From Bacillota bacterium (lineage in GTDB: Bacteria; Bacillota; Clostridia; Oscillospirales; Ruminococcaceae): a stretch of DNA of 29,805 nucleotides. Each line of letters starts with the position of its first letter. The first letter of the stretch is position 1. Of the stretch, positions 6,904 through 14,229 are shown in pieces. A program made the position numbers and the translations under genes. Where the stretch lies: NCBI GenBank assembly GCA_023388515.1, contig JAEWGD010000044.1:1-29805 (forward strand), read 5' to 3'. Below the pieces are notes generated by a model. The model was not told the origin of the DNA, made no database searches, and saw nothing but the letters and a program-made list of their open reading frames with translations.

Positions 6904-7110
6904 TTATTTCTCAACTGTTATCGCACAGTCAGGGCACATAATTGCACACATAGCACAACCTATACAGGCAGACATATCAATACATTCAGCAGTAAAATAG
7001 CCCTTTTTATTTCTCTTCTCTTTTTGCAGCTCAACAATCTTTTTTGGGCAAGAAGTAGTGCATAATCCACAACCCTTGCACTTCTCGAAAATTACTTCCA
7101 TTTTCGCCAT
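6904..7110 (-). CDS. 2-oxoacid:ferredoxin oxidoreductase, delta (2[4Fe-4S] ferredoxin) subunit
   Basis: A 68-residue bacterial-type ferredoxin with two complete cluster motifs: Cys11-Cys14-Cys17-Cys21 and Cys49-Cys52-Cys55-Cys59, each ending in CP. It passes electrons from the TPP site to free ferredoxin. Extra Cys residues lie at 43 and 62. The start at 7110 (MAKMEVIFEK) has AAAGGAGG eight bases upstream; the in-frame ATG 26 codons earlier is rejected for want of such a site and because the added sequence is unlike the family. A promoter candidate (7180-7208) lies between this gene and the P-loop NTPase gene, so the oxidoreductase genes may be expressed both with and without that gene. Confidence 0.92.
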   Translation of the reverse strand: MAKMEVIFEKCKGCGLCTTSCPKKIVELQKEKRNKKGYFTAECIDMSACIGCAMCAIMCPDCAITVEK

Positions 7111-7179
7111 AATTATTCCCTCCTTTAATGTAGTAACAAATAAAAATTCACAAATATAGTTCCTATACATTATCTGTAA

Positions 7180-7208
7180 ATTATTCAAGTTTTAGTAGTA
7201 ACCGTCAA
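7180..7208 (-). promoter_or_regulatory. Internal promoter candidate for the oxidoreductase genes
   Basis: Minus-strand -35 TTGACG (7203-7208) and -10 AATAAT (7180-7185), each with one mismatch to consensus, are separated by 17 bases. They begin immediately after the stop codon of the P-loop NTPase gene (7212-7214) and would start transcripts about 60 bases before the delta-subunit start. Confidence 0.5.
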
Positions 7209-7211
7209 TAT

Positions 7212-7868
7212 TCAGCTTTCCCATAAGGGCTTAACAAATATCTCCACCTCTTCAAAGCCTTCAACCTTTTCCATGTCAATATTTTTATTATACGCATGAA
7301 AAATTATTGGAAGACTAGCTTTCTCTGCAATTTCATCTGCAAATGCTTTAGATGATTTAACATCTTCCGCAGTAGTTTCACTCCCTAAATTAGAATTGTT
7401 TATAATTCCTGTATGTTTCATCCTTGAGGCTGTTTCAATCTCATCCATTAACCCTAACGCCTCATCAGATGTTCTGGTTAAATACCTATAACAATTAATT
7501 ACATAATACATATCCAAGTCGGATTGATATTTTGACAATGCCTCAGCATAACGCCCAAGAGCTGTTGCACCAACATCATCTCCACCAACGTCAATTATAA
7601 TATGTCCATCCTCGCTGACTATACGTTCCAAGTCAAAGTTTATGGCAGGTATATCTAAGTTTGAATTTGCGTACATAGGTTTAATTAACTCTATGTTTCG
7701 GCTCTCAAACAGTTCACCAAAGTCAGCTGTACGAAAATATGGATTAACAATATCCAAGTCAACAACAGTAACCTTCTCGCCTTTATCAGCAAGCTTTATC
7801 GCAAGATTAACTGAAATATTAGTTTTGCCAGTTCCATAGTGTCCAGTAACAACAGTTATCTTCTTCAT
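7212..7868 (-). CDS. P-loop NTPase of the CobQ/MinD/ParA-like group
   Basis: A 218-residue SIMIBI-type nucleotide-binding protein. Walker A is GHYGTGKT (residues 9-16), without the extra signature lysine of true MinD/ParA; a second conserved patch is VVDLDIVNPYFR (35-46) and a Walker B-like IIIDVGGDD lies at 90-98. The start of the NN-S-N segment near 157-160 may contact the base. No Cys pair of the kind found in Nbp35/ApbC iron-sulfur carriers is present. I know related genes next to ferredoxin oxidoreductase genes in Clostridia, so a role in their maturation or regulation is a fair inference, not a demonstration. It is the first gene after the promoter at 7991-8019; its ribosome-binding site (GTGGTGG) is weak. 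Confidence 0.75.
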   Translation of the reverse strand: MKKITVVTGHYGTGKTNISVNLAIKLADKGEKVTVVDLDIVNPYFRTADFGELFESRNIELIKPMYANSNLDIPAINFDLERIVSEDGHIIIDVGGDDVGATALGRYAEALSKYQSDLDMYYVINCYRYLTRTSDEALGLMDEIETASRMKHTGIINNSNLGSETTAEDVKSSKAFADEIAEKASLPIIFHAYNKNIDMEKVEGFEEVEIFVKPLWES

Positions 7869-7936
7869 ACTACCACCACTTTTCTTTTAAAATGAGGTTA
7901 TATATCATATAATTTTATTTTCTGCACAAAATTTAT

Positions 7937-7964
7937 ATTGCACTATATTTCTAGCTAGTGCAAT
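7937..7964. repeat. 9-bp inverted repeat in the leader of the NTPase operon
   Basis: ATTGCACTA (7937-7945) and TAGTGCAAT (7956-7964) are perfect inverted copies separated by ten bases. Relative to the minus-strand promoter at 7991-8019 the repeat begins about 20 bases after the predicted transcription start, so it may act as an operator below the promoter or as a hairpin in the 5' leader. Confidence 0.65.
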
Positions 7965-7990
7965 CCAACGTTACTTTGTACATTAAAAAA

Positions 7991-8019
7991 ATTATATCAT
8001 AAATGCCTAAAAAAATCAA
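7991..8019 (-). promoter_or_regulatory. Promoter of the P-loop NTPase / oxidoreductase operon
   Basis: Minus-strand -35 TTGATT (8014-8019), 17-base spacer and perfect -10 TATAAT (7991-7996). The transcript would begin near 7984, giving a leader of about 115 bases before the ATG at 7868 that contains the inverted repeat 7937-7964. Confidence 0.7.
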
Positions 8020-8115
8020 TAGTTTTTAATGCATTATTAACGAATAATATTTTATTTCCTTATTTGCCTTGATGTGCATTATCTTTTTATACATTTTTTG
8101 TGGATAAGAATAGAG

Positions 8116-8144
8116 TTGATTTTTTTTTGCTTTTATGTTAAAAT
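8116..8144 (+). promoter_or_regulatory. Promoter of the DtxR-family regulator gene
   Basis: Plus-strand -35 TTGATT (8116-8121) and -10 TAAAAT (8139-8144), 17 bases apart, with TG one base before the -10 (extended -10). The leader to the ATG at 8240 is about 90 bases. Confidence 0.65.
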
Positions 8145-8239
8145 TAAATACGAATTCATAAACTCATATAATCACTTTACTGAATTTATGATGTATGTAA
8201 TCTATCTTAATATAAAAACTAATGTTTGGAGGGCTAAGA

Positions 8240-8626
8240 ATGCAACTGCATCAATCTGGTGAAGATTATCTTGAAACAATTTATATTCTAGATAAAAAAA
8301 CTAAATACGTCCGTTCCATAGATATTGCGACAGAACTCGGCTATTCTAAACCTAGTATCAGCAGGGCAATGAAGATTTTAGCCGAAAATAACTTTATTGA
8401 AGTAAAAGCTGATGGACAAATTATCTTAACTGATATTGGCTTGGAAAAAGCTAAGAAGGTCTACGAACGTCATCTTCTCATAACCGAATTTCTCACTGAT
8501 ATACTCCATGTAAGCAAGGAAAATGCCGAATGTGATGCTTGTAAAATCGAACACGTTATCGGCGATGAAGCCTATATTAAGCTGAGGGATTTTGTTCATA
8601 ACTATATCGGTAACTCTACTGATTAA
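8240..8626 (+). CDS. DtxR/MntR-family metal-dependent transcriptional regulator
   Basis: A 128-residue regulator with an N-terminal winged helix-turn-helix (about 1-65; recognition region SKPSISRAMKIL) and a metal-binding dimerisation domain (66-120). It lacks the C-terminal SH3 domain of DtxR, so it has the compact size of MntR. Likely metal ligands are Asp9 and Glu12 (as Asp8/Glu11 of MntR), His78, Glu83, Cys101, Glu104 and His105. The CKIEH pattern has Cys where MntR has Glu99 and thus looks more like the DtxR/IdeR site, pointing to iron rather than manganese; this is inference. The start at 8240 has GGAGGG six bases upstream; the ATG at 8222 overlaps that site and is rejected. The downstream neighbour is a Cys-rich peptide; no metal transporter lies in the window. 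Confidence 0.88.
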   Translation: MQLHQSGEDYLETIYILDKKTKYVRSIDIATELGYSKPSISRAMKILAENNFIEVKADGQIILTDIGLEKAKKVYERHLLITEFLTDILHVSKENAECDACKIEHVIGDEAYIKLRDFVHNYIGNSTD

Positions 8627-8813
8627 AAATAAAATTTATATAAACCCATATAAATATACATGATATATATAGATTATTATTTTCTTATACTTTGAAATTT
8701 TCCGTAACACATTTTCTGCTCCTACATACAATGAACTATGGAACGGAACACAAGAAAAACTCTTAAAGTCTTGTTTCTGCTTCTTACATTATTTAATAAA
8801 AGGAGTGTTTTTT

Positions 8814-8948
8814 ATGAGTTTCGGATTTGGTGGCGGTAGCAGTTGTTGTTGGATTATCATCGTTCTAATTGTTCTTTTTGTTTGCTGTGGTAATAATAAT
8901 AATGATTCTTGCGGATGCAATTCATGTAACACAGGTTGTGGATGCTAA
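8814..8948 (+). CDS. 44-residue cysteine-rich, single-span membrane peptide, unknown family
   Basis: A short ORF with a clear ribosome-binding site (AAAGGAG at 8799-8805, eight bases before the ATG) and a strong hairpin terminator starting 28 bases after the stop. The product begins MSFGFGGGSSCC, has one hydrophobic span at residues 13-23, then a second Cys pair (24-25), an NNNN run and a Cys/Gly/Asn tail with Cys at 33, 35, 38, 42 and 44: nine Cys in 44 residues. The MSFGFGGG opening and single span recall YjcZ-type small sporulation peptides, but the Cys-rich tail does not, and I do not recognise the family. Metal binding or disulfide-linked assembly at the membrane is a guess from composition and from the metal-sensing regulator gene 187 bases upstream. 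Confidence 0.75.
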   Translation: MSFGFGGGSSCCWIIIVLIVLFVCCGNNNNDSCGCNSCNTGCGC

Positions 8949-8975
8949 TTATTTACACTTAATTGTTTAATCCCA

Positions 8976-9009
8976 AAAATGGTCGGCTTTAATTTAAGCC
9001 GACCATTTT
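8976..9009. terminator. Bidirectional hairpin terminator
   Basis: A perfect 14-bp stem AAAATGGTCGGCTT (8976-8989) / AAGCCGACCATTTT (8996-9009) with a six-base loop. It serves the Cys-rich peptide gene from the left (TTTTCTTT follows) and the permease gene from the right, whose stop codon is at 9012-9014. Confidence 0.88.
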
Positions 9010-9011
9010 CT

Positions 9012-10187
9012 TTATAACCTCAATGCTTCAACAGGTTTTAGGTTTGATGCCCTATATGCAGGATACACGCCAAATGTTAATCCTGTAAATAAGGTGAAAA
9101 TAAACACACCTATTATAAGCTTTATATTTATTATTGTATCTATACCCATGATTGCACAACCAATACTTCCGATTAATACGCCTAGAATTATTCCTACTAC
9201 ACTACCTAGTAAAGTTATTAATGCAGACTCTATTAAAAATTCAATTAATATATCCTTTTTTGATGCACCAATTGATTTCTTTATACCTATTTCCCGTGTT
9301 CGCTCACTCACTGCTACCATCATTACTGTCATAATTGATAAGCCTGAAACTAAAAGCGATATGCCTGCTATAAAGGTTAATATGATTGTAACAATATCCA
9401 AAATGCTAGATAGTGCGTCCTTTTGCCCTAATAAGTTTTCTACGCTAACTGCTGTTCTGCTTTCATTTCCAGCCGTTATTGCTGTTTCAATTTTACCATT
9501 AACACTGGAGTTTGAGTCGTATAGCTTAACTGCTATCTGGTCAAAATGGTTCTTTGAACTTGCACTCTGAAAGCTTGTGTAGGGAATATATATAAATGAT
9601 GGTATAACATTCCCAAGCATTGATTGCAATACATTTACACCATTTTTCACGATACCAATAACCTCATATTCATGCATCACACCATTTATGTCAACGCTTA
9701 TCTTCTTGCCAACTATGTTTGAACGGCTATATGACTCTTTTGCTAACTCCTCATCTATCAAGCACACCTTAGCATTGCTTGAAACATCACCCTTATTAAT
9801 AAGTCTACCATGAAGTACATCTAATTCAATAACATTATTTGCATCTTCATTTACTCCCCATAGCATACAATCACTGTTAGTTTCTCTTATAACGCTATAT
9901 GTCACCAAACTCATAAGTGGTATTGCTTTTCTTATTTCCTCAATATCTGTTAGTTTAGATAAATCTTCCTCACAAAGCCCATTGCCTTGCCCACCATTTA
10001 CGGATACTACAACGCTGTCAAGCCCCATACTTGTGAGCTTTTTATCAACTGTACTTTTGCCAACATCACCTAACATAGAAATTATTATTACCGATAAAAC
10101 GCCTATTGTTATTCCACCAACTGTAAGAAATAGCCTTAGCTTATTTCTACATAGCTCTCCCATACCCCTTTTTATTGCGTCAAGCAT
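9012..10187 (-). CDS. MacB-like ABC transporter permease
   Basis: A 391-residue permease of the MacB/FtsX type. A first membrane span (about 18-40) is followed by an extracellular MacB core domain (about 45-260) and an FtsX domain with three spans (about 263-290, 313-345 and 355-378), containing the cytoplasmic coupling motif SERTREIGIKKSIGASKKDI (293-312) that contacts the ATPase. The start overlaps the stop of the adaptor gene as TAATG (10185-10189), with AAGGTGG upstream. Such permeases work as dimers with a MacB-type ATPase and a MacA-like adaptor in export of peptides, lipids or drugs. No ATP-binding subunit gene is present next to it or elsewhere in the window, which is unusual for this layout. 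A terminator lies directly downstream. Confidence 0.87.
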   Translation of the reverse strand: MLDAIKRGMGELCRNKLRLFLTVGGITIGVLSVIIISMLGDVGKSTVDKKLTSMGLDSVVVSVNGGQGNGLCEEDLSKLTDIEEIRKAIPLMSLVTYSVIRETNSDCMLWGVNEDANNVIELDVLHGRLINKGDVSSNAKVCLIDEELAKESYSRSNIVGKKISVDINGVMHEYEVIGIVKNGVNVLQSMLGNVIPSFIYIPYTSFQSASSKNHFDQIAVKLYDSNSSVNGKIETAITAGNESRTAVSVENLLGQKDALSSILDIVTIILTFIAGISLLVSGLSIMTVMMVAVSERTREIGIKKSIGASKKDILIEFLIESALITLLGSVVGIILGVLIGSIGCAIMGIDTIINIKLIIGVFIFTLFTGLTFGVYPAYRASNLKPVEALRL

Positions 10188-10837
10188 TATTCTACCACCT
10201 TAACATAATTTCCGTTTTCTAACTCCTCCTGTGATGTTAATACCTTATCATTCGGATTTAATCCTGATAAAACCTCTATCCCATCACTTAGCTCTAAACC
10301 TGTTACAATATCCTTGCGAACTGCTACTCCATCACAAAAAACATAAACATACTCCGTTCCGTCTTCATCTTGATTTACTGCTTTATATGCCACAACTGAT
10401 ATTTGTCTTTGCTCTGAAATCATTATCTTAACTTCAGCAGTATTACCTTTTCGTATCATTTCATCTGCATTATCAATAGTTATAACTACATCAACAACCG
10501 TTTTTCCTGTTGCACTCTGCTGTAACTTTCTTGCTATATCGGATATAACATCAACTGTTCCTGTATACTCCCTATCACCAAATCCTTTGCCACTTATTAC
10601 TACCGATTGACCAATTTTCACTTTACTTATATCGTCCTCGCTTACAGTTGCATTAACTATAAATTCATTCTCATTGCTATCGACCTCACCTGTTGCGTTT
10701 ACATATTCAGTATAGATAATGTTTGACATTGCCGTTATTTCTGCTCTTGTTAGCGTTTTTTCGAATAGCTTTGGTACTATAATTGAGCTGAAAACCATTA
10801 CTACTGTTACAACTGCAAGTATCACTATTTTTTTCAT
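10187..10837 (-). CDS. MacA-like (HlyD-family) adaptor, short form
   Basis: A 216-residue membrane-fusion-type adaptor. The N-terminus has a membrane anchor (residues 4-22). The part corresponding to the beta-barrel domain (about 60-140, with SEDDISKVKIGQSVVISGK) and the membrane-proximal domain (about 145-214, with LSGLNPNDKVLT) is present, but the alpha-helical hairpin and first lipoyl half that normally take another 120-180 residues are missing. No frameshift is visible and the reading frame is closed at both ends, so this looks like a natural reduced form. The start at 10837 has AAAAGGAG seven bases upstream. It is coupled to the permease gene. No convincing promoter was found in the AT-rich upstream region, although it begins after the terminator at 11003-11049. 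Confidence 0.8.
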   Translation of the reverse strand: MKKIVILAVVTVVMVFSSIIVPKLFEKTLTRAEITAMSNIIYTEYVNATGEVDSNENEFIVNATVSEDDISKVKIGQSVVISGKGFGDREYTGTVDVISDIARKLQQSATGKTVVDVVITIDNADEMIRKGNTAEVKIMISEQRQISVVAYKAVNQDEDGTEYVYVFCDGVAVRKDIVTGLELSDGIEVLSGLNPNDKVLTSQEELENGNYVKVVE

Positions 10838-11002
10838 GTTGTATCTCCTTTTTGCTTTTGTCTATATTGTTGCATTATTTTTCAATAATATTAACCGTTT
10901 TTCAAATAAATTATAAAACTTATTTCTTATATTCCATAATAAGTATAGACAATAAACACAAAAATAAACTATAAAAAATAATATAAGTAAAATCTTTTTA
11001 GT

Positions 11003-11049
11003 ATATAAAAAAAGTATCACTTCAATTAGAAGTGATACTTTTTTTATAT
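11003..11049. terminator. Strong bidirectional hairpin terminator after gpsA
   Basis: A perfect 21-bp stem (arms 11003-11023 and 11029-11049, core AGTATCACTTC / GAAGTGATACT) with a five-base loop AATTA. Seven A on one side and seven T on the other give a U tract in both directions. It ends the gpsA operon, whose last stop codon is at 11118-11120. Confidence 0.9.
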
Positions 11050-11117
11050 GGTATATTTATTAAACTACTTTTAAATTTTATAAGTAATTTTATCGTTTTA
11101 CAACACAAAAATAATTT

Positions 11118-12134
11118 CTAACAGTTACGTTCCGATAAGAAAATGCCCTCTAGTTCATGCCTGTTAGGTCTTGTCATAAGATTGCTCAAAGCCTCTTTGA
11201 CTGTTCCACCCTCAAACAATATTTTATTCAGTTGCTCAGTTATTGGCATCTCTATATTAAGCTTTTGACATAGCTCCCAAGCTGCTTTGCAACATGAATA
11301 ACCCTCAACTGTTCCTACCTGTTCAACGGCATCTAACGGGGCTACACCTTGCCCTATTAGTATTCCAGCCCTACGATTCCTGCTGTGCATACTCGTACAG
11401 GTTACAATTAAATCACCTATTCCAGTAAGTCCTGCAAATGTTTCTAGCTTTGCTCCCATAGCGATACCAAGACGTGCAATTTCACTTACTCCCCTTGTCA
11501 TCAACGCTGCTTTAGTGTTATCGCCATATCCCAAGCCATCACATATTCCCGATGACAAGGCAATTATATTTTTTAATGCACCGCCGATTTCACAACCGAT
11601 AATGTCATGATTTACATAAATTCTGAAAACTTCATTACACAAAATATCCTGAACATAGTATGAAGCTTTTTTATCAAAAGAAGCTACTGCAACTGTTGTC
11701 GGTATGCACAAACCAACCTCTTCAGCGTGTGAAGGACCAGACATAGCTACAATTGATGCATTCTTAATTTCTTCACTTAAAACTTCACTCATTCGCTTAT
11801 GAGTATCCGCTTCAAATCCTTTTCCTGTATTAAGTACAATCATATTCGGAGTAATATATGGTGCAGCTTCCCTTGCAACTTTTCTCACAAACGCTGTCGG
11901 TATACCAAATAAAACCATGTCGCAACCTACAACACATGCAATATCTGTTGATAATTTTACGCTTTTGGGTATCTTTACTCCTGCAAGCTTTTGCTTTTGT
12001 TCCCCGTCACGCCTAATCGCCTCAATTTCTTCCTTGATAGACGACCATACCGTCACTTCATGCCCATAATTATCAGCCATTACTGCAAGACTTATACCAA
12101 AGCCACCTGCACCTAAAACTGTTATTTTCGCCAT
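11118..12134 (-). CDS. gpsA: Glycerol-3-phosphate dehydrogenase [NAD(P)+]
   Basis: A 338-residue enzyme that reduces dihydroxyacetone phosphate to sn-glycerol 3-phosphate, the backbone for phospholipids. The nucleotide-binding motif GAGGFG is at residues 8-13, followed by NTGKGFE (Lys105), GPSHAEE (133-139), the catalytic Lys188 in GGALKN, and the substrate-binding GDLIVTC region with NRR near 253-255. Length is normal. The ATG at 12134 is chosen over the in-frame GTG at 12137 because it has better spacing (seven bases) to AAAGGAGG. It begins two bases after the plsY stop, so the two enzymes that make and use glycerol 3-phosphate are co-translated. The gene is last in a DUF512-der-plsY-gpsA series ended by the hairpin at 11003-11049. 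Confidence 0.95.
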   Translation of the reverse strand: MAKITVLGAGGFGISLAVMADNYGHEVTVWSSIKEEIEAIRRDGEQKQKLAGVKIPKSVKLSTDIACVVGCDMVLFGIPTAFVRKVAREAAPYITPNMIVLNTGKGFEADTHKRMSEVLSEEIKNASIVAMSGPSHAEEVGLCIPTTVAVASFDKKASYYVQDILCNEVFRIYVNHDIIGCEIGGALKNIIALSSGICDGLGYGDNTKAALMTRGVSEIARLGIAMGAKLETFAGLTGIGDLIVTCTSMHSRNRRAGILIGQGVAPLDAVEQVGTVEGYSCCKAAWELCQKLNIEMPITEQLNKILFEGGTVKEALSNLMTRPNRHELEGIFLSERNC

Positions 12135-12136
12135 CA

Positions 12137-12847
12137 CTAACCCTCCTTTTTCTTAAAAGAAAACTTATTTTCAGTGTGATTTTTAAGCCTTACTATATTA
12201 CTTTTATGCATATAAATCAGCAATATGCTTGTTCCTATTACCAATAATGTATGCAGTAGTGCTAGGTTTTTAGGTACATCACTTATAAAATACTGAGTTG
12301 TGAATGTAATAATAGGATAAGCTATTGCTGCTGTAATTGAAGAAACGGATACATATTTCGTCAATGCAAGAATTAATGCAAAAAACGGTATTACAATGCA
12401 GAAAGTTAATGGATCAGTTACAATCAAAATTGATGCTGATACAAGTATTCCTTTTCCACCTTTGAATCCATAATATAATGGGAAAATATGCCCTAAAATC
12501 GCCAGAAATCCAGCAATATATCCTATAAAGCGTAAATTATTAACCCCAGTAATTTCACTGCCTATAACATCGCTTATCCCCGTATCGAGAAGTACAAAAA
12601 TTAACTTGCTGAGAAGTACAGCAACCACTCCTTTAGTCAAATCTCCTAAAAGTGTAATTAATGCAGCACCCTTTCCAAAGCATCTAAGCGTATTTGTCAA
12701 CCCTGCATTCTTGCTCCCAAAATCACGGACATCAACCTTTTTCCACAATCTTACTACAATAATCGCTGAATTACAGCTCCCAAGCAGATAAGAAACCACC
12801 GCTGATAATGTCAATGCCAATATAAAATTTGTGGACAACTTAAACAT
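12137..12847 (-). CDS. plsY: Acyl-phosphate:glycerol-3-phosphate acyltransferase
   Basis: A 236-residue membrane enzyme that transfers the acyl group from acyl phosphate to glycerol 3-phosphate, the first step of phospholipid synthesis. Conserved PlsY motifs are LLGSCNSA (21-28), GSKNAGLTN (44-52) and GFKGGKG (about 128-134), between several hydrophobic spans. It is somewhat longer than the usual 200 residues, with a Lys-rich C-terminal extension. The ATG at 12847 directly abuts AAGGGG, which is too close; a TTG three codons later (12836-12838) has ideal spacing and may be the true start. It lies 12 bases after der and upstream of gpsA, which supplies its substrate. Confidence 0.93.
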   Translation of the reverse strand: MFKLSTNFILALTLSAVVSYLLGSCNSAIIVVRLWKKVDVRDFGSKNAGLTNTLRCFGKGAALITLLGDLTKGVVAVLLSKLIFVLLDTGISDVIGSEITGVNNLRFIGYIAGFLAILGHIFPLYYGFKGGKGILVSASILIVTDPLTFCIVIPFFALILALTKYVSVSSITAAIAYPIITFTTQYFISDVPKNLALLHTLLVIGTSILLIYMHKSNIVRLKNHTENKFSFKKKEG

Positions 12848-12859
12848 CCCCTTACAAAA

Positions 12860-14185
12860 TTAATCCTTGTCGCCTCTTTCTCTGACAATAAATCTAATTG
12901 GCGTTCCCTCTAATCCAAACGTTGAACGAATTTGATTTTCAATATATCTTTGATATGAAAAGTGGAATAAGTCCTTTCTATTAACAAATGTAACAAATGT
13001 AGGTGGTTTTGTCGATGGCTGTGTTATATAGAAAATCTTAAGCCTTTTACCCTTATCAGACGGTGGCTGAACCCTAGTTGTAGCATATGCCAAAACATCG
13101 TTAAGCATACCTGTTGAAATCCTTATCGCATTCTGCTCATTTACAAATTTTATGAGATCATATAGCTTATCAATTCTTATTCCTGTTTTTGCTGAAATAA
13201 AAATAAAAGGAACATATGACATAAAAGAGAAGTCCTGTTCAAGTTTTGCACGGTATTCGCTCATGGTTTTATCATTTTTTTCAATTGCATCCCATTTATT
13301 CACAGCGATAATCGAGGCTTTGCCCTGTTCATTCGCATAACCCGCAACCTTTGAATCCTGTTCAGTAAATCCAACCTCAGCATCTATCATTATTACACAA
13401 ACATCGGCTCTATCAACAGCCATATACGCTCTTAAAACGCTGTATCTTTCGATGTTTTCAGTAACCCTTGCCTTCTTCCTAATTCCAGCTGTATCAATAA
13501 AAATAAACTTGCCATGCTTATTATCAATCACAGTATCCGTTGCATCTCTCGTTGTGCCAGCTATATCGGAAACTATCGCTACTTCCTCACCAGCAATTCT
13601 ATTTATAAGCGATGATTTGCCCACATTTGGCTTGCCTATAACAGCAACCCTAATGTAATCATCTGAATAATCCTCTGCAATTTCCTTTGGAAAATGCTCA
13701 AATACTTCATCAAGTAAATCACCAGTTCCATGTCCATGCAATGATGAAACTGGAAAAGGATCGCCCAATCCTAAATTATAAAATTCATACAATTCAAGTG
13801 GTGGCTCACCAACTGAATCGCATTTATTCACGCATACAATTATAGGTTTCCCACTCTTTTGAAGCATATCTGCAACAGCGTAATCATTAGGTGTAACGCC
13901 ACTTCTAACATCGCATACCAACACAATTACATCTGCTTTCCCAATAGCAAGCTCTGCCTGATGACACATTTGTGATAAAATAACATCATCTGCATTAGGT
14001 TCGATACCTCCCGTATCGACAATCATAAACTCCCTATTTCTCCATTCACATTTACTGTAAATCCTATCCCTAGTTACACCAGGAGTATCCTCAACAATTG
14101 ATAATCGTTGACCAATCAGCTTATTAAACAAAGTGGACTTACCTACATTTGGTCTTCCCACTACTGCAAGCACTGGTAATGCCAT
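12860..14185 (-). CDS. der: Ribosome biogenesis GTPase Der (EngA)
   Basis: A 441-residue double GTPase needed for 50S subunit assembly. The first G domain has GRPNVGKS (10-17), DTGG (57-60) and NKCD (120-123); the second has GKPNVGKS (184-191), DTAG (231-234), NKWD (296-299) and SAK (331-333). A KH-like domain follows (about 355-441). The start at 14185 has GGGG eight bases upstream; the ATG six codons earlier lacks a site. The downstream order plsY-gpsA is the common clostridial arrangement, with the DUF512 gene 44 bases upstream. Confidence 0.96.
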   Translation of the reverse strand: MALPVLAVVGRPNVGKSTLFNKLIGQRLSIVEDTPGVTRDRIYSKCEWRNREFMIVDTGGIEPNADDVILSQMCHQAELAIGKADVIVLVCDVRSGVTPNDYAVADMLQKSGKPIIVCVNKCDSVGEPPLELYEFYNLGLGDPFPVSSLHGHGTGDLLDEVFEHFPKEIAEDYSDDYIRVAVIGKPNVGKSSLINRIAGEEVAIVSDIAGTTRDATDTVIDNKHGKFIFIDTAGIRKKARVTENIERYSVLRAYMAVDRADVCVIMIDAEVGFTEQDSKVAGYANEQGKASIIAVNKWDAIEKNDKTMSEYRAKLEQDFSFMSYVPFIFISAKTGIRIDKLYDLIKFVNEQNAIRISTGMLNDVLAYATTRVQPPSDKGKRLKIFYITQPSTKPPTFVTFVNRKDLFHFSYQRYIENQIRSTFGLEGTPIRFIVRERGDKD

Positions 14186-14229
14186 ATTAACATCCCCTCT
14201 CAATTTATATCCTAAAAATAATGCTAATA

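Larger units (their letters stand above)
7869..8239. other. Divergent intergenic region between the NTPase and the metal regulator
   Basis: A 371-base stretch without a gene. It holds back-to-back promoters for the minus-strand NTPase/oxidoreductase unit (7991-8019) and the plus-strand DtxR-like gene (8116-8144), plus a 9-bp inverted repeat in the leader of the minus-strand unit (7937-7964). The rest is very AT-rich. No copy of the classic DtxR/IdeR box or MntR box was recognised by eye, and no RNA gene or riboswitch was recognised. Confidence 0.6.

Noticed and set aside
8637..8656. TTTATAT/ATATAAA inverted repeat after the DtxR-like gene as a terminator
   Set aside because: All A/T stem of seven pairs without a T run; expected by chance in this composition.
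8725..8732. CATACAAT resembling a sporulation sigma-E -10 box upstream of the Cys-rich peptide gene
   Set aside because: No matching -35 element at the proper distance, and the site is about 80 bases before the start codon; eight AT-rich bases alone prove little.
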